A stretch of 64,000 nucleotides of DNA, from positions 62,001 to 126,000 of the forward strand of contig NZ_CBDEGB010000002.1 of NCBI RefSeq assembly GCF_965237655.1. Direction: 5' to 3'. Below are positions 51,101 through 59,933 of the stretch, piece after piece (the first letter of the stretch is position 1; every line of letters starts with the position of its first letter). Position numbers and translations under genes: made by a program. The notes under the pieces were generated by a model. That model was given only the letters and a program-made list of their open reading frames with translations, did not search any database and was not told where the DNA came from. This DNA comes from Poriferisodalis sp965237655 (GTDB taxonomy: Bacteria; Actinomycetota; Acidimicrobiia; Acidimicrobiales; Poriferisodalaceae).

Positions 51101-53269
51101 AACAGAGGCCTCACGGTGTTTCGCCCCGCGATGACTATCTCGCTTGAGCCGGGGACACGAGGCTTCAGGCAAACCGACTTCACCGAACTTGACGATCACT
51201 ACGGCGGCACTGTGCGGCAGATCCATGTGATGGCCGAATTCGCCGAGCAGGGCCTCACCAAGGTTGCCGACGCGTTGCGCTTGTCGCTCGACTATTTCGA
51301 GCTTGGCGAGGACGAGTTCGTGCGCCGCTGGCTGCCTCGGCGTCGCACCGAGATCGACCGTCCGACCACGGCGGCGTCGTGGAAGTCGATCGTTGGGAAC
51401 CTGTCCAGCGCGCAGCGAGCGATCGTGGCAAATGATCGCGAAACCACGAATGTGTTGGTGCTCGCGGGTCCAGGCTCAGGCAAGACCCGGGTGCTGGTGC
51501 ACCGCATCGCGTATCTCATTCGGGTGAAACGCCAGAACCCGCGGGGCATCTTGGCGCTCGCCTACAACCGGCATGCAGCGGCCGACGTTCGACGGCGTCT
51601 GCGCGAACTGGTCGGTGATGACGCGAACGGCGTGATGGTGCTGACATGCCACTCGCTCGCTATGAGGCTCGTCGGGGCCAGCTTCTCAGGGACTGCGAGC
51701 CAGACCAGCGACAGCAAATTCGAGGAGAAGCTCAACGAAGTCATGGCGAAAGCCATCGCGCTGCTGCAAGGAGATGAGCTCGAACCCGAAGAGGCCGAGG
51801 AGTCACGGACGCGCCTGCTGGCAGGTTTCCGGTGGATACTCGTCGACGAGTACCAAGACATCGGCGACGATGAGTACCGGCTGATCTCAGCGCTCGCGGG
51901 CCGAACCGCATCTGATGCCGACGCCCGGCTGACCCTGTTCGCTGTGGGCGACGACGACCAGAACATCTACTCGTTCAACGGGACATCGCCGGAGTTCATC
52001 CGACGCTTCGAGCAGGACTACGACGCCAAGACCGAGTACTTGATCGATAACTACCGCTCCAGCGGTCACATCATCGACGCCGCCAATGCGGTCATTGCCC
52101 CGGCGACCTCACGCATGAAGGCCAAGCACACGATCAGCAGCGACAGAGCGCGCCGACGCGACCCGGCTGGAGGACCTTGGAGTGAGCTGGATCAGGTTGC
52201 CGCGGGCAGGGTGCAGGTTCTGCCATCGGGGAACAGTTGGATCTCCCAAGCGCAAGCGGTGATGGCCGAGCTGGACCGGCTGTGCGGCCTTGCGCGTGAC
52301 TGGGACTGGTCGCGCTGCGCGGTGATTGCACGCGAATGGAGCCAGCTCGAACCGGTTCGCAGCATCTGCATACGGGACAACACCCCGGTGCAGCTCGCGA
52401 ATGAGAACGAGATGAGCCTGTGGCACTTGCGCGAGACCCAGGCGCTCAGACACGACATCCAACAACACGGCACAGCGCTGGTTCGAAACGGTGATCTCAG
52501 GGCGTGGCTGGACCGCCAACCGTCGGGGCCGTGGACAGAACTTCTGTCCCAAGCCATCGAGGAATATGACATCGAGACAGGCGGCGCCGAGATGCCGGCG
52601 GTCTCGGTCATTGAATGGCTGGCGGAGTGGTGCCGCGACACTCGACGGCGCCAGCGCGGATTGCTGCTGTTGACGGCGCATCGGGCCAAGGGCCTTGAGT
52701 TCGACCACGTGGCGGTGCTCGATGGAGGCTGGGACAGGCGCGGCCGCGACGAGGACGCCGACGCACCTCGCCGCCTGTATTACGTGGCGATGACCCGGGC
52801 CAAGCAGACGCTGACCCTGTCGCGCTTGGGCAGTGCCCATCCGTTCGGTGGGCCGCTCCAAGGCAGCGATTCGGTGCTGTGGCGCCGTCCCGTCAGACTG
52901 CCGCCGCCAACGGCGGAGCTGGGTCGCAGTTACCGCAGCCTCACCCTCCGAGATGTGTATCTCAGCTTCCCCGGTCGCAAGCCAGACGGTGACCGCATAC
53001 ATCGCAGCATCGCGGCGCTGTCACCGGGAGATCCCCTGCAAATGCGTCGTCGCAATGACCGATGGGAGATCCTCGACCGCCGCGGGTTAGTCGTCGGCGT
53101 GCTGGCCGGCGGTTTCGAGGTTCCGAACGGCATGCGCTTCGTTGAAGCCAGCGTTTCAGCCATTGCGACCTGGGGCAAGAACCAGTCTGACCCGCAGTAC
53201 ACAAGCGAGCTGAAGTGCGACCAGTGGGAGGTTGTGATTCCAGATCTTGTCTTCGAGCCGGGTGGTTGA
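48199..53269 (+). pseudogene. Exonuclease-RecQ-UvrD giant helicase, 3' portion after ISL3 insertion
   Basis: Continues the gene begun at 46708; the joined protein would have about 1734 residues. First comes the rest of the DEDD exonuclease (VLGHNLIKFDLPIL, NDPYLDARLALQLF). A RecQ helicase follows: ILPTGAGKSLCYQLPALSRY, GAWVLDEAHCLSKWGHDFRP and NYLQEAGRAGRDQQQAH. The C-terminal third is a UvrD/Rep-type helicase: VLVLAGPGSGKTRVLVHRIA, ILVDEYQDIGDDEYRLISAL and RRLYYVAMTRAKQTLTLSRL. From an internal start (TTG 48395) the two helicase parts, without a complete exonuclease, might still be expressed. Such fusions are thought to act in DNA repair or defence. Confidence 0.88.
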
Positions 53270-53282
53270 CCTCGGCTGCGGG

Positions 53283-53835
53283 TCAGTCGGGGATCCAGTC
53301 TTCGGTTTGGAGGCCGAGCCCGTCGGCGATGCGGTTGGCATACGCGTAGTAGCCGACCACCTCGACGATGTCGAGGATGTCCCGGTCCGAGAAGCCGGCT
53401 TCTCGCAGCGCGTCGACATCGGCGTCGTTCATGGTCGCGGCTGGGGTGGCGGTGAGCTTGACGGCGAATCGGAGCATGGCGGTGCGCTTGGGGGACAGCG
53501 GGGCGGTGGTCCAGTCGTGCTCGATCGGCTGCGACCAGTTCGTCGTTGTTGATGAGTCGGCGCAGACCGCGCCGGTGGTGGACGATTCAGTAGTGGCAGT
53601 CGTTGGTGAGGCTCACGACCAGGGCGATGAGCTCGCGTTCGACCTTGCGCAGTGGCGCGGTGCCGGCCATGGCCGATTCGTAAAGGCCTTGATGTGCCGC
53701 CATAGAACGGGGGTTCAGCGAGTGCACGGCGAGGATGTTGTCGACCCGGCCGTAGGTGCGATCCACGACCCGGGGATGAAGCTCGTCGAGCGGGCCGTCC
53801 CAGGAGTCGTCGGGAATGACCCTGATACGTGCCAT
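53283..53835 (-). pseudogene. Second AhpD-like selenoprotein copy, frameshifted after the UGA
   Basis: From ATG 53835 (MARIRVIPDDSWDGPLDELH) the protein is about 90% identical to the copy at 37168 through VVSLTNDCHY. Codon 83 is again TGA (53589-53587). The same SECIS hairpin (18-nt spacer, GGUCU loop at 53568-53564) follows. About 60 nt further a single extra base near 53526 shifts the frame relative to the first copy; a separate frame then gives the normal C-terminus (DILDIVEVVGYYAYANRIAD to DWIPD). Two copies with the UGA at one position argue against a chance stop. This copy itself would not yield a full protein unless the extra base is a sequencing error. Confidence 0.8.
53550..53589 (-). 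promoter_or_regulatory. SECIS element of the second AhpD-like copy
   Basis: UGA at 53589-53587, an 18-nt spacer, stem CGGCGC / GCGCCG and loop GGUCU, identical in geometry to the element at 36885-36922. Confidence 0.78.
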
Positions 53836-53989
53836 GGTGCAGCGTTTCACACGAGTGGTGGAGCCAGCGAACAGCCCGCCGCGAGCCACTTCGATCGCCC
53901 GGGGTTCTGTGATTGCACAATCGCTCGTGACCATCTATAGCATGGCCAGCCTAGTCTCATTGATGTAATTCCATTCATGAAAGGCGACG

Positions 53990-54667
53990 ATGGCAGCCAA
54001 TCCATACCCCAAGGTACCGCTAAAGGCATGGACTACTTTGCGAGCCAAAGCTGCGACCGCGCCCTCAACGAAGTTCACCCCCGAGGTGGTTGGGGCGCTG
54101 ATGGGCATGTCGAGTCCTGAGAGCGCCCTAAGGAACACAGTCAGTCCGATGCGACGACTTGGACTCATCGACGAGGACGGTGTGCTGACCGAACGGGGGA
54201 ACAAGTGGCGCGTTGACACCTCGTACGGAGACGCCTGCCAAGAGATTCTGGATGAGGTGTATCCGAACGCGCTCGGGGCCATGATCGATGCCGACGGCAG
54301 CCCAGATGTCGCAGGAGTCAGAACCTGGTTTGATCACAAGGGCTTCGGCGAGTCGAGCGCACGCCAGATGTCGGCGACGTTCGTCATGATCGCGAGCAAG
54401 CAGATCCCCGAGCTGATTGTCATCGACTCAGGCAGGGCGGCCAAGAATGCGCCAGCAGCGAAGAAGGCCGCCGCAGTATCACCGAAGTCGGAGGAAACTC
54501 CAGCCTCTCAAGAGCTCCCGGGAAGCGAACCGCCGACGCCGCCAGAAAAATCCAACGGTGGGCCCACAGTCCACCTCGATATCCAGATCCACATTCCGGC
54601 CGATGCGACGCCGGAAAAGATCGATCAGATCTTCTCGAGCATGGCGAGGCACTTGTACGCGAAGTGA
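53990..54667 (+). CDS. DUF5343-like protein
   Basis: A 225-residue protein beginning MAANPYPKVPLKAWTTLRAK, with winged-helix-like FTPEVVGALMGMSSPESALR and PMRRLGLIDEDGVLTERGNK, then DACQEILDEVYPNALGAMID. This matches DUF5343, an uncharacterised family with a DNA-binding-like fold. After about residue 140 a Pro/Ala/Ser-rich linker leads to a short conserved tail (VHLDIQIHIPADATPEKIDQ, IFSSMARHLY). It overlaps the TIGR02391 gene (GTGA), and the two form a small operon of a kind often found in defence islands. Confidence 0.75.
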   Translation: MAANPYPKVPLKAWTTLRAKAATAPSTKFTPEVVGALMGMSSPESALRNTVSPMRRLGLIDEDGVLTERGNKWRVDTSYGDACQEILDEVYPNALGAMIDADGSPDVAGVRTWFDHKGFGESSARQMSATFVMIASKQIPELIVIDSGRAAKNAPAAKKAAAVSPKSEETPASQELPGSEPPTPPEKSNGGPTVHLDIQIHIPADATPEKIDQIFSSMARHLYAK

Positions 54668-55206
54668 CCGACAACCGATGGTCGGGACCGGCATCGCTCG
54701 CGCAGCGGCTTGTCGGCGAACTATCGGACTTTCGGCGGCCTGCAGCGGCTGATGACTCGCCCGTTGCAACCGACGTTGGTTCCAGGTTCGATCTTGATTC
54801 CGAATTTGACCGTCGCGTACTTGATCCTGACCTGTGCTCGGCGACTCGGTCACGATTCGTGACAAAGCACTACTCAGATGCGGTCGAGTCCGGGGTAAAG
54901 GCACTTTGCGAGTGCATCCGATCTCGGACCGGGAGAACTGAGGACGGTGACCCGCTCGTGACAACTGCGTTCTCGCCCAACGATCCTCTCTTGCGCATCA
55001 ATCGAGGGCGATCCAAGAGCGATGAGAGCGAGCAGCGCGGCCACATGTTCCTCTGCCAAGGCGTCGTCGCCGCTTGGAGGAATCCGAGAGCACATGCGCT
55101 CATCGATGATTCGCCTGCCCGGGCTTTGATGATGCTTGAGGTCCTGAACGACCTTATTGCCACGACGAAGGCGGCTACTCGGACACGCAAGCGGCGCGCC
55201 CAGTAG
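54664..55206 (+). CDS. TIGR02391-family (HEPN-like) protein
   Basis: A 180-residue protein. HYSDAVESGVKALCECIRSR, then FSPNDPLLRINRGRSKSDES, EQRGHMFLCQGVVAAWRNP and RAHALIDDSPARALMMLEVL follow the TIGR02391/Ymh pattern. The RNPRAH segment fits the Rx4-6H catalytic motif of HEPN RNases. The start GTG 54664 overlaps the stop of the DUF5343 gene. HEPN proteins commonly act as RNA-cleaving effectors in abortive-infection systems. That function is inference here. Confidence 0.75.
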   Translation: MTDNRWSGPASLAQRLVGELSDFRRPAAADDSPVATDVGSRFDLDSEFDRRVLDPDLCSATRSRFVTKHYSDAVESGVKALCECIRSRTGRTEDGDPLVTTAFSPNDPLLRINRGRSKSDESEQRGHMFLCQGVVAAWRNPRAHALIDDSPARALMMLEVLNDLIATTKAATRTRKRRAQ

Positions 55207-55295
55207 GGACTCGGTGTTACTGCGTCGGCATGCAAACGCCCTCGTTCGATCGCCATGGACCGTCTCCGCGCCCTGCCGAGGTCGGCTTCGGGTAG

Positions 55296-56979
55296 CTAAC
55301 CCTGATTTTTCGTGGGGTTCGCGGTTGGGGGTGTGCGCGTCCGCGGAAAAGCCCTTCTGACCTGCGACGATGTGTGCTGTTAGGGCACGATCGGTGCAAA
55401 AGAGAAGGGCACTTCCGAGGTGGACGCTGGCGGTGTGGCAAATGTGGGGTTGGACAGCGGCGGGGGGCGGATCGCGTCGGGTGCGGGGCTGTTCGTTCTG
55501 GGGGGTTTCGCGGACTCGCTGGGGTTGGGCGCGGCGCTGTCGGCAGCGGTCGGGCACCGCGGCGAGCGTGCGCCGGTTCATGACCGGGGAACGGTGTTGA
55601 CGCATCTCGCTTTGGTGCTCGCGGGCGGCGGGGAGGCGTGCAGCGACATCGAGCATTTGCGTGCTGAGCCGGGCCTGTTCGGGCCGGTCGCGTCGGACTC
55701 GACCGCGTACCGCACGATGACCGGCATCGACTCCGCACAGCTCGACCGCATCTGGGAAGCGGCCGCGGACGTGCGCGCCCGGGCATGGTCGGGGCGCGTG
55801 GTTGACCCGGCTGTGGCGTTGGTGCTCGACATCGATTCCGCGCTGGTGGAGATCCACTCGGAGAACAAACACGGCGCCGCGCCCCATATCAAGGGCGGCT
55901 GCGGGTTCCACCCCATGGTGTGCTCGACCGACGACGGGGAGCCGCTGTGGGCCAAGCTGCGCCCCGGCAACGCAGCCGCGAACCGCATCGCGGATCACGT
56001 CGAGGTGCTCGACGCAGCCATCGCCGGGCTTCCCGAGCGTTTCGCCGCGGGCCACCGCCCCGGCGACGGCGCCGAAGCTGCGGCGCAGCCGATGCGGCTG
56101 GGGACCGACTCCGCGGGATGCTCGACCCATATCGCCGACGCGTGCAGGGACCGCAACATCGAGTTCTTCGTCGCAGCACGCAAGAATGAGCAGATCAGCG
56201 CTGCGATCGCGACGACGCGCGTCGATCCCGGCCGCTGGAAACGCGCTGCCCCGAACCCCAAGGCGCGCAAAGCCCGAGCGCAGATCGCCGAGCTCACCGA
56301 CGAGGCCGACCTGTCGAGCTGGCCCGACGGAACACGCCTGATCGTGCGACGCGAGCCGCTGCACCCCGGCGCGCAGCGCTCCCTGTTCGACTCGGCGCAC
56401 TTTCGCTACTGGGGGTTCCTCACCGACGCACAAGGCAGCCCCGTGCGCCTTGACGCCGTCATGCGCGACCACGCCCGAGTGGAGGACGCCGTCGCTCGCT
56501 GCAAGGACTCCGGGCTCAACCGGATGCCGTTCCGCGGCTGGGACGCCAACGCCGCCTCGACAGCGCTGTGCGCCACCGGCGTCGCTCTCGTGCACTGGTC
56601 CCGGACACTGCGCCTCACCGGGCCGCTCGCCAAAGCAGCACCCAAACGGCTCCGCTGGCAGCTCTGGCACACACCCGCTCGAATCGTGCGGACCTCCCGA
56701 AACACCATCGCGCGCCTTCCCGACCGCCACCCCGCCACCCCGATGCTTCTCCTGGCCCACGCCCTCAACTGACACCCCCGCCAACGCCGCCCCAGCACAC
56801 CGGCCGCGGCCCCTCCACGCCCACGCACGCCCCGACGGCCGCCTCGCGCAGCCGTCCGGCGCCGAACCAGCACCGGCGACCCACACACACCCAACCGGCA
56901 ACCCAAAAACAAGCCGCAACCGGCGACTCAACACCCCAAAATGAATGCCCGAGCATACTCATGAATAATCGGAGCTAAG
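55296..56979 (+). mobile_element. IS1380-family element, apparently complete
   Basis: The left end CTAACCCTGATTTTTC (55296) and the right end, reversed CTTAGCTCCGATTATTC, form imperfect inverted repeats about 1684 bp apart, the usual IS1380 size. I could not find a clear target duplication. The 91 bases before it are not coding. Confidence 0.75.
55420..56772 (+). CDS. IS1380-family transposase
   Basis: A complete transposase of 450 residues (GTG 55420). The IS4/IS1380-type DDE core is seen in VALVLDIDSALVEIHSENKH (first D), MRLGTDSAGCSTHIADACRD and RNIEFFVAARKNEQI (second D region), and the YREK-like late motif around DHARVEDAVARCKDSGLNRM (E), followed by WDANAASTALCATGVALVHW. The N-terminal GAGLFVLGGFADSLGLGAAL segment is typical of the family. 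The antisense frame 54874-56934 is a shadow of this GC-rich gene. Confidence 0.9.
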   Translation: MDAGGVANVGLDSGGGRIASGAGLFVLGGFADSLGLGAALSAAVGHRGERAPVHDRGTVLTHLALVLAGGGEACSDIEHLRAEPGLFGPVASDSTAYRTMTGIDSAQLDRIWEAAADVRARAWSGRVVDPAVALVLDIDSALVEIHSENKHGAAPHIKGGCGFHPMVCSTDDGEPLWAKLRPGNAAANRIADHVEVLDAAIAGLPERFAAGHRPGDGAEAAAQPMRLGTDSAGCSTHIADACRDRNIEFFVAARKNEQISAAIATTRVDPGRWKRAAPNPKARKARAQIAELTDEADLSSWPDGTRLIVRREPLHPGAQRSLFDSAHFRYWGFLTDAQGSPVRLDAVMRDHARVEDAVARCKDSGLNRMPFRGWDANAASTALCATGVALVHWSRTLRLTGPLAKAAPKRLRWQLWHTPARIVRTSRNTIARLPDRHPATPMLLLAHALN

Positions 56980-57062
56980 ACTGTGAAATCTGCGCCCCGG
57001 CTTCGTTGGTAGAGCCCGGGCGCAGTGCTTTGCAATATCACCCACCGCGTCCCGCGATCTAG

Positions 57063-58787
57063 GAGTCTGCTGATTTGTTCGGTGTGATTTCCGGGTGCGG
57101 GGTGTGGGCGCGCGGGACACTTGGGGGGTGCAGGGGACAGCGGATCAGGGTCGGGTGTTGTTGGACGCGGCGGCGGTGTGCGGGCATCTGGTGGCGTCGG
57201 GTTCGGTGCATGCGCTGTTGGCTGAGCATCGCAGCCGGCTGTTCGCGGGCTCGTTGTTCGAGGATCTGTTCGCGAGCGGTCGGGGCCGTCGGTCGGTGCC
57301 CGGCGAGGTGGTCGCGGTGGTGATGGTGCTCCAGGCGCTGGAGGGCCTGTCGGATCGTGAGGCGTGCGCTCGGCTGGGGACCGATGTGGCGTGGAAGGCC
57401 GCTGCAGGCCTCGCTTTGACTGATGAGGGGTTCCATCCCACGGTGCTGACGCTGTGGCGCGACAAGCTGCGCGCGAGCGGCCGTCCGGATCGGGTGTTCG
57501 ACGCGGTGCGGGAGCTGATCGGCCTCACGGGCGCGGTGGCGGGCAGCGCTCGGCGGGTGCTGGACTCCGCGGTGCTCGACGACGCGGTGGCCCGCCAGGA
57601 CACCGTGACGATGCTGGTGAACCAGATCCGGCGGGTCCGCAGGCTGGTGCCCGGGCTGGCTGATGTGTGGGTGCGCGAACGCAATCTCGACCCGGCGGGG
57701 CCGGTGGTGGACTGGGCGGATCCCGCGGACGCCGAGCGGCTGGTGAGCGAGCTGGTCGATGACGCGTTGGAGCTGCTCGGCGCAGCCGAGGGGCTCGAGC
57801 TCGGCGCGGCTCAGGCGGACGCGGCGGGATTGCTGGGGCTGGTCGCGGGCCAGGACGTGGAGCCCGCCGGGGGGCGGCCGGTGGCGGATCGCCCGGCGCA
57901 CCGCCAAGAACCGGGTGATCTCGGTCGTCGATCCCCAGTCGCGTCACACCCACAAGACCTCTCACAGCTGCCGCGACGGCTACAAGGCGCACATCGCAGC
58001 CGAGCCCGGCAGCGGGCTGATCACCGCCGCCGACCCGTCCGCAGGCGACGCCGGCGACGCCGATACGGCGATGGGGCTGCTCGACGCCGAGCCCGCCGGC
58101 ACTGTGGTGCTCGCGGACAGCGCTTATGGCACCGGGGCGCTGCGCGCCGGCATCGCCCAAGCCGGGACGGAAGCGGTGATCAAGCCCCCGCCGCTGGGCA
58201 CAGCAGTCCAAGACGGACACAGCATCGACGACTTCGACATCGACTACAGCTGCGACCCCGCCGGCGGCGAGTTCTCCGGCACCGTGACGTGCCCCCAAGA
58301 CATCACCGTGGCCATCACCCCCCGCGGCAACGCCCGCTTCGGCCGCCACTGCCGCGGATGCCCTCAGCGGGCGCGCTGCACCACCGCCAAGGCCGGGCGC
58401 ACCATCAAGATCCACCCCCACCACGGCCTCCTCGCCGCGGCACGCGCCCAGGCCCGCACCGAGCAGTCCCAGCACGACTACCGCACGCATCGGCCCATGG
58501 CCGAGCGCAGCATCGCATGGACCGTCCGCCGAGGACGAAGATGCCCCTGCCTGGGCGTCACAAAGAACCGACACTGGCTGCGCCTGCGCGTCGCGGCAGT
58601 CAACCTCCAACGCCTCACCAGCCTCGGACTCCACCACAACGGCACCACCTGGGCCATCACCTGACCCAGCCCCACAAACCCAGCCGTCCCCGCAGCCCAC
58701 AACCAGCCCCGGCCGCCACCCGCCCCACCGCCACAGCCCCCACAACACCCAATCGCCGCCACACCAAGCGACTTGCTCAGCAGTCTC
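57063..58787 (+). mobile_element. IS1182-family element with CTAG target duplication
   Basis: Terminal inverted repeats GAGTCTGCTGA (left, 57063) and, reversed, GAGACTGCTGA (right, ending 58787). A CTAG tetranucleotide flanks both sides (57059-57062 and 58788-58791). Element length is 1725 bp. Confidence 0.8.
57128..58664 (+). pseudogene. IS1182-family transposase, one frameshift
   Basis: From GTG 57128 the N-terminal domain (DUF772-like) reads LFAGSLFEDLFASGRGRRSV, PGEVVAVVMVLQALEGLSDR and FHPTVLTLWRDKLRASGRPD. Near 57875, after LVAGQDVEPAGG, the frame must change to continue as WRIARRTAKNRVISVVDPQS and RHTHKTSHSCRDGYKAHIAA (first D of the DDE_Tnp_1 core), through TVVLADSAYGTGALRAGI to a zinc-ribbon (HCRGCPQRARC) and the C-terminal MAERSIAWTVRRGRRCPCL. 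The frameshift may inactivate it. A programmed frameshift is less likely because no slippery heptamer stands out. Confidence 0.82.
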
Positions 58788-58868
58788 CTAGCTACGCTCC
58801 GGGGTGCTGCCAGAACTGGCGGGCGACTGAGTACCCGACAGTCGTACCAACCACCGAAAGGAAATCAG

Positions 58869-59933
58869 GTGAGCGATGCAGATGCGCTCCCTCCTGCATA
58901 TCGCTTGGAAGGTTTCGACCTTGCAGGCGGCTGGCACGTGGACGAGCTTATCCAACAGCCTGCAAGCGCTACAGGTGGAGAATTCTCAGCAACATACCGT
59001 GCGTCCAACAATGACCAATCTGGCAGCAACTACGGGCAAAAGGGATTCCTCAAAGCACTCGATTATTCCTCGGCATTGTCCAGTTCCGACAGAGCAGATG
59101 CGCTACGAGACTTGACAATGGCCTATACCCATGAACGTGATCTCATCGCTCTGTGTGCTGAGCGACGGATGCGTCATGTCGTCCGCGGAATCACATCAGG
59201 ACAGTGCACAGTGCCAGATTCGGGTGAGTTGGGACATGTTGACTATCTCATCCTTGAGATCGCCCGCTCTGATGTTCGAAACGTCATGGACCAAATGACT
59301 AACAGAGATTTGGTGTGGGTATTTGAGACTCTTCATAACGTGGCCAATGGATTACGACAGCTCCACGGTGAGAACATTACACATCAGGACCTCAAGCCTT
59401 CAAATATCTTGGATTTCGGGACGCGTCGAAAAATTGCCGATCTAGGTCGTGCCCATTGCCCTAGTTCGGTGTCTCCGAATGATGATCTAGTAATTCCGGG
59501 AGATCGAGTCTACGCACCACCTGAGCAACTGTACACATATACTCATCCCGATGAGGCTTTCCGGCGTCGCGCAGCCGATCTCTATCAACTTGGAAATCTG
59601 ATGCTCTATCTCCTTACGGGGATGAGTCTTAACGCAACGATTTACAGTCATATGGCCGAGAATCATCAACCCACGCATTTTGGCGGGTCATATTTTGATG
59701 TCCTTCCAATGCTTGAAGTTGGTTTTGTGCGCGCACAACTGAATCTTGAATCTGTGTTGCTGTGTACGCTTGTAGATAAAACAGTTAGTATCTTCACCCA
59801 ATTGGCGCAACCAGACATTAGGCGGCGTGGAATTCTTCGACGTCCCAACGAAACACGAATGTGTGTCGAAGTAGAACACTACGTTTCTGTATTTGATCGC
59901 CTCAAGTCTGATGCGAGTATTGCGGCAGTTTGA
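58869..59933 (+). CDS. Serine/threonine protein kinase
   Basis: A protein kinase of about 354 residues from GTG 58869 (VSDADALPPAYRLEGFDLAG). N-lobe: GGEFSATYRASNN (glycine-loop-like) and QKGFLKALDYSSALS (putative Lys). Catalytic loop LHGENITHQDLKPSNILDFG (HxDxKxxN), DFG-equivalent KIADLGRAHC, and activation-segment VYAPPEQLYTYTHPD. The C-lobe continues to FDRLKSDASIAAV. Base composition drops to roughly half GC here, against about two thirds in neighbouring genes, which indicates separate ancestry. Its stop overlaps the start of the next gene (TGATGG). Kinase plus repeat-protein pairs occur in bacterial defence and signalling modules, but none is identified here. Confidence 0.82.
   Translation: MSDADALPPAYRLEGFDLAGGWHVDELIQQPASATGGEFSATYRASNNDQSGSNYGQKGFLKALDYSSALSSSDRADALRDLTMAYTHERDLIALCAERRMRHVVRGITSGQCTVPDSGELGHVDYLILEIARSDVRNVMDQMTNRDLVWVFETLHNVANGLRQLHGENITHQDLKPSNILDFGTRRKIADLGRAHCPSSVSPNDDLVIPGDRVYAPPEQLYTYTHPDEAFRRRAADLYQLGNLMLYLLTGMSLNATIYSHMAENHQPTHFGGSYFDVLPMLEVGFVRAQLNLESVLLCTLVDKTVSIFTQLAQPDIRRRGILRRPNETRMCVEVEHYVSVFDRLKSDASIAAV

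Noticed and set aside
54874..56934. A 686-residue minus-strand frame across the IS1380 element
   Set aside because: A GC-driven antisense shadow of the transposase and HEPN genes; composition is Arg/Gly/Val-rich with no domains.
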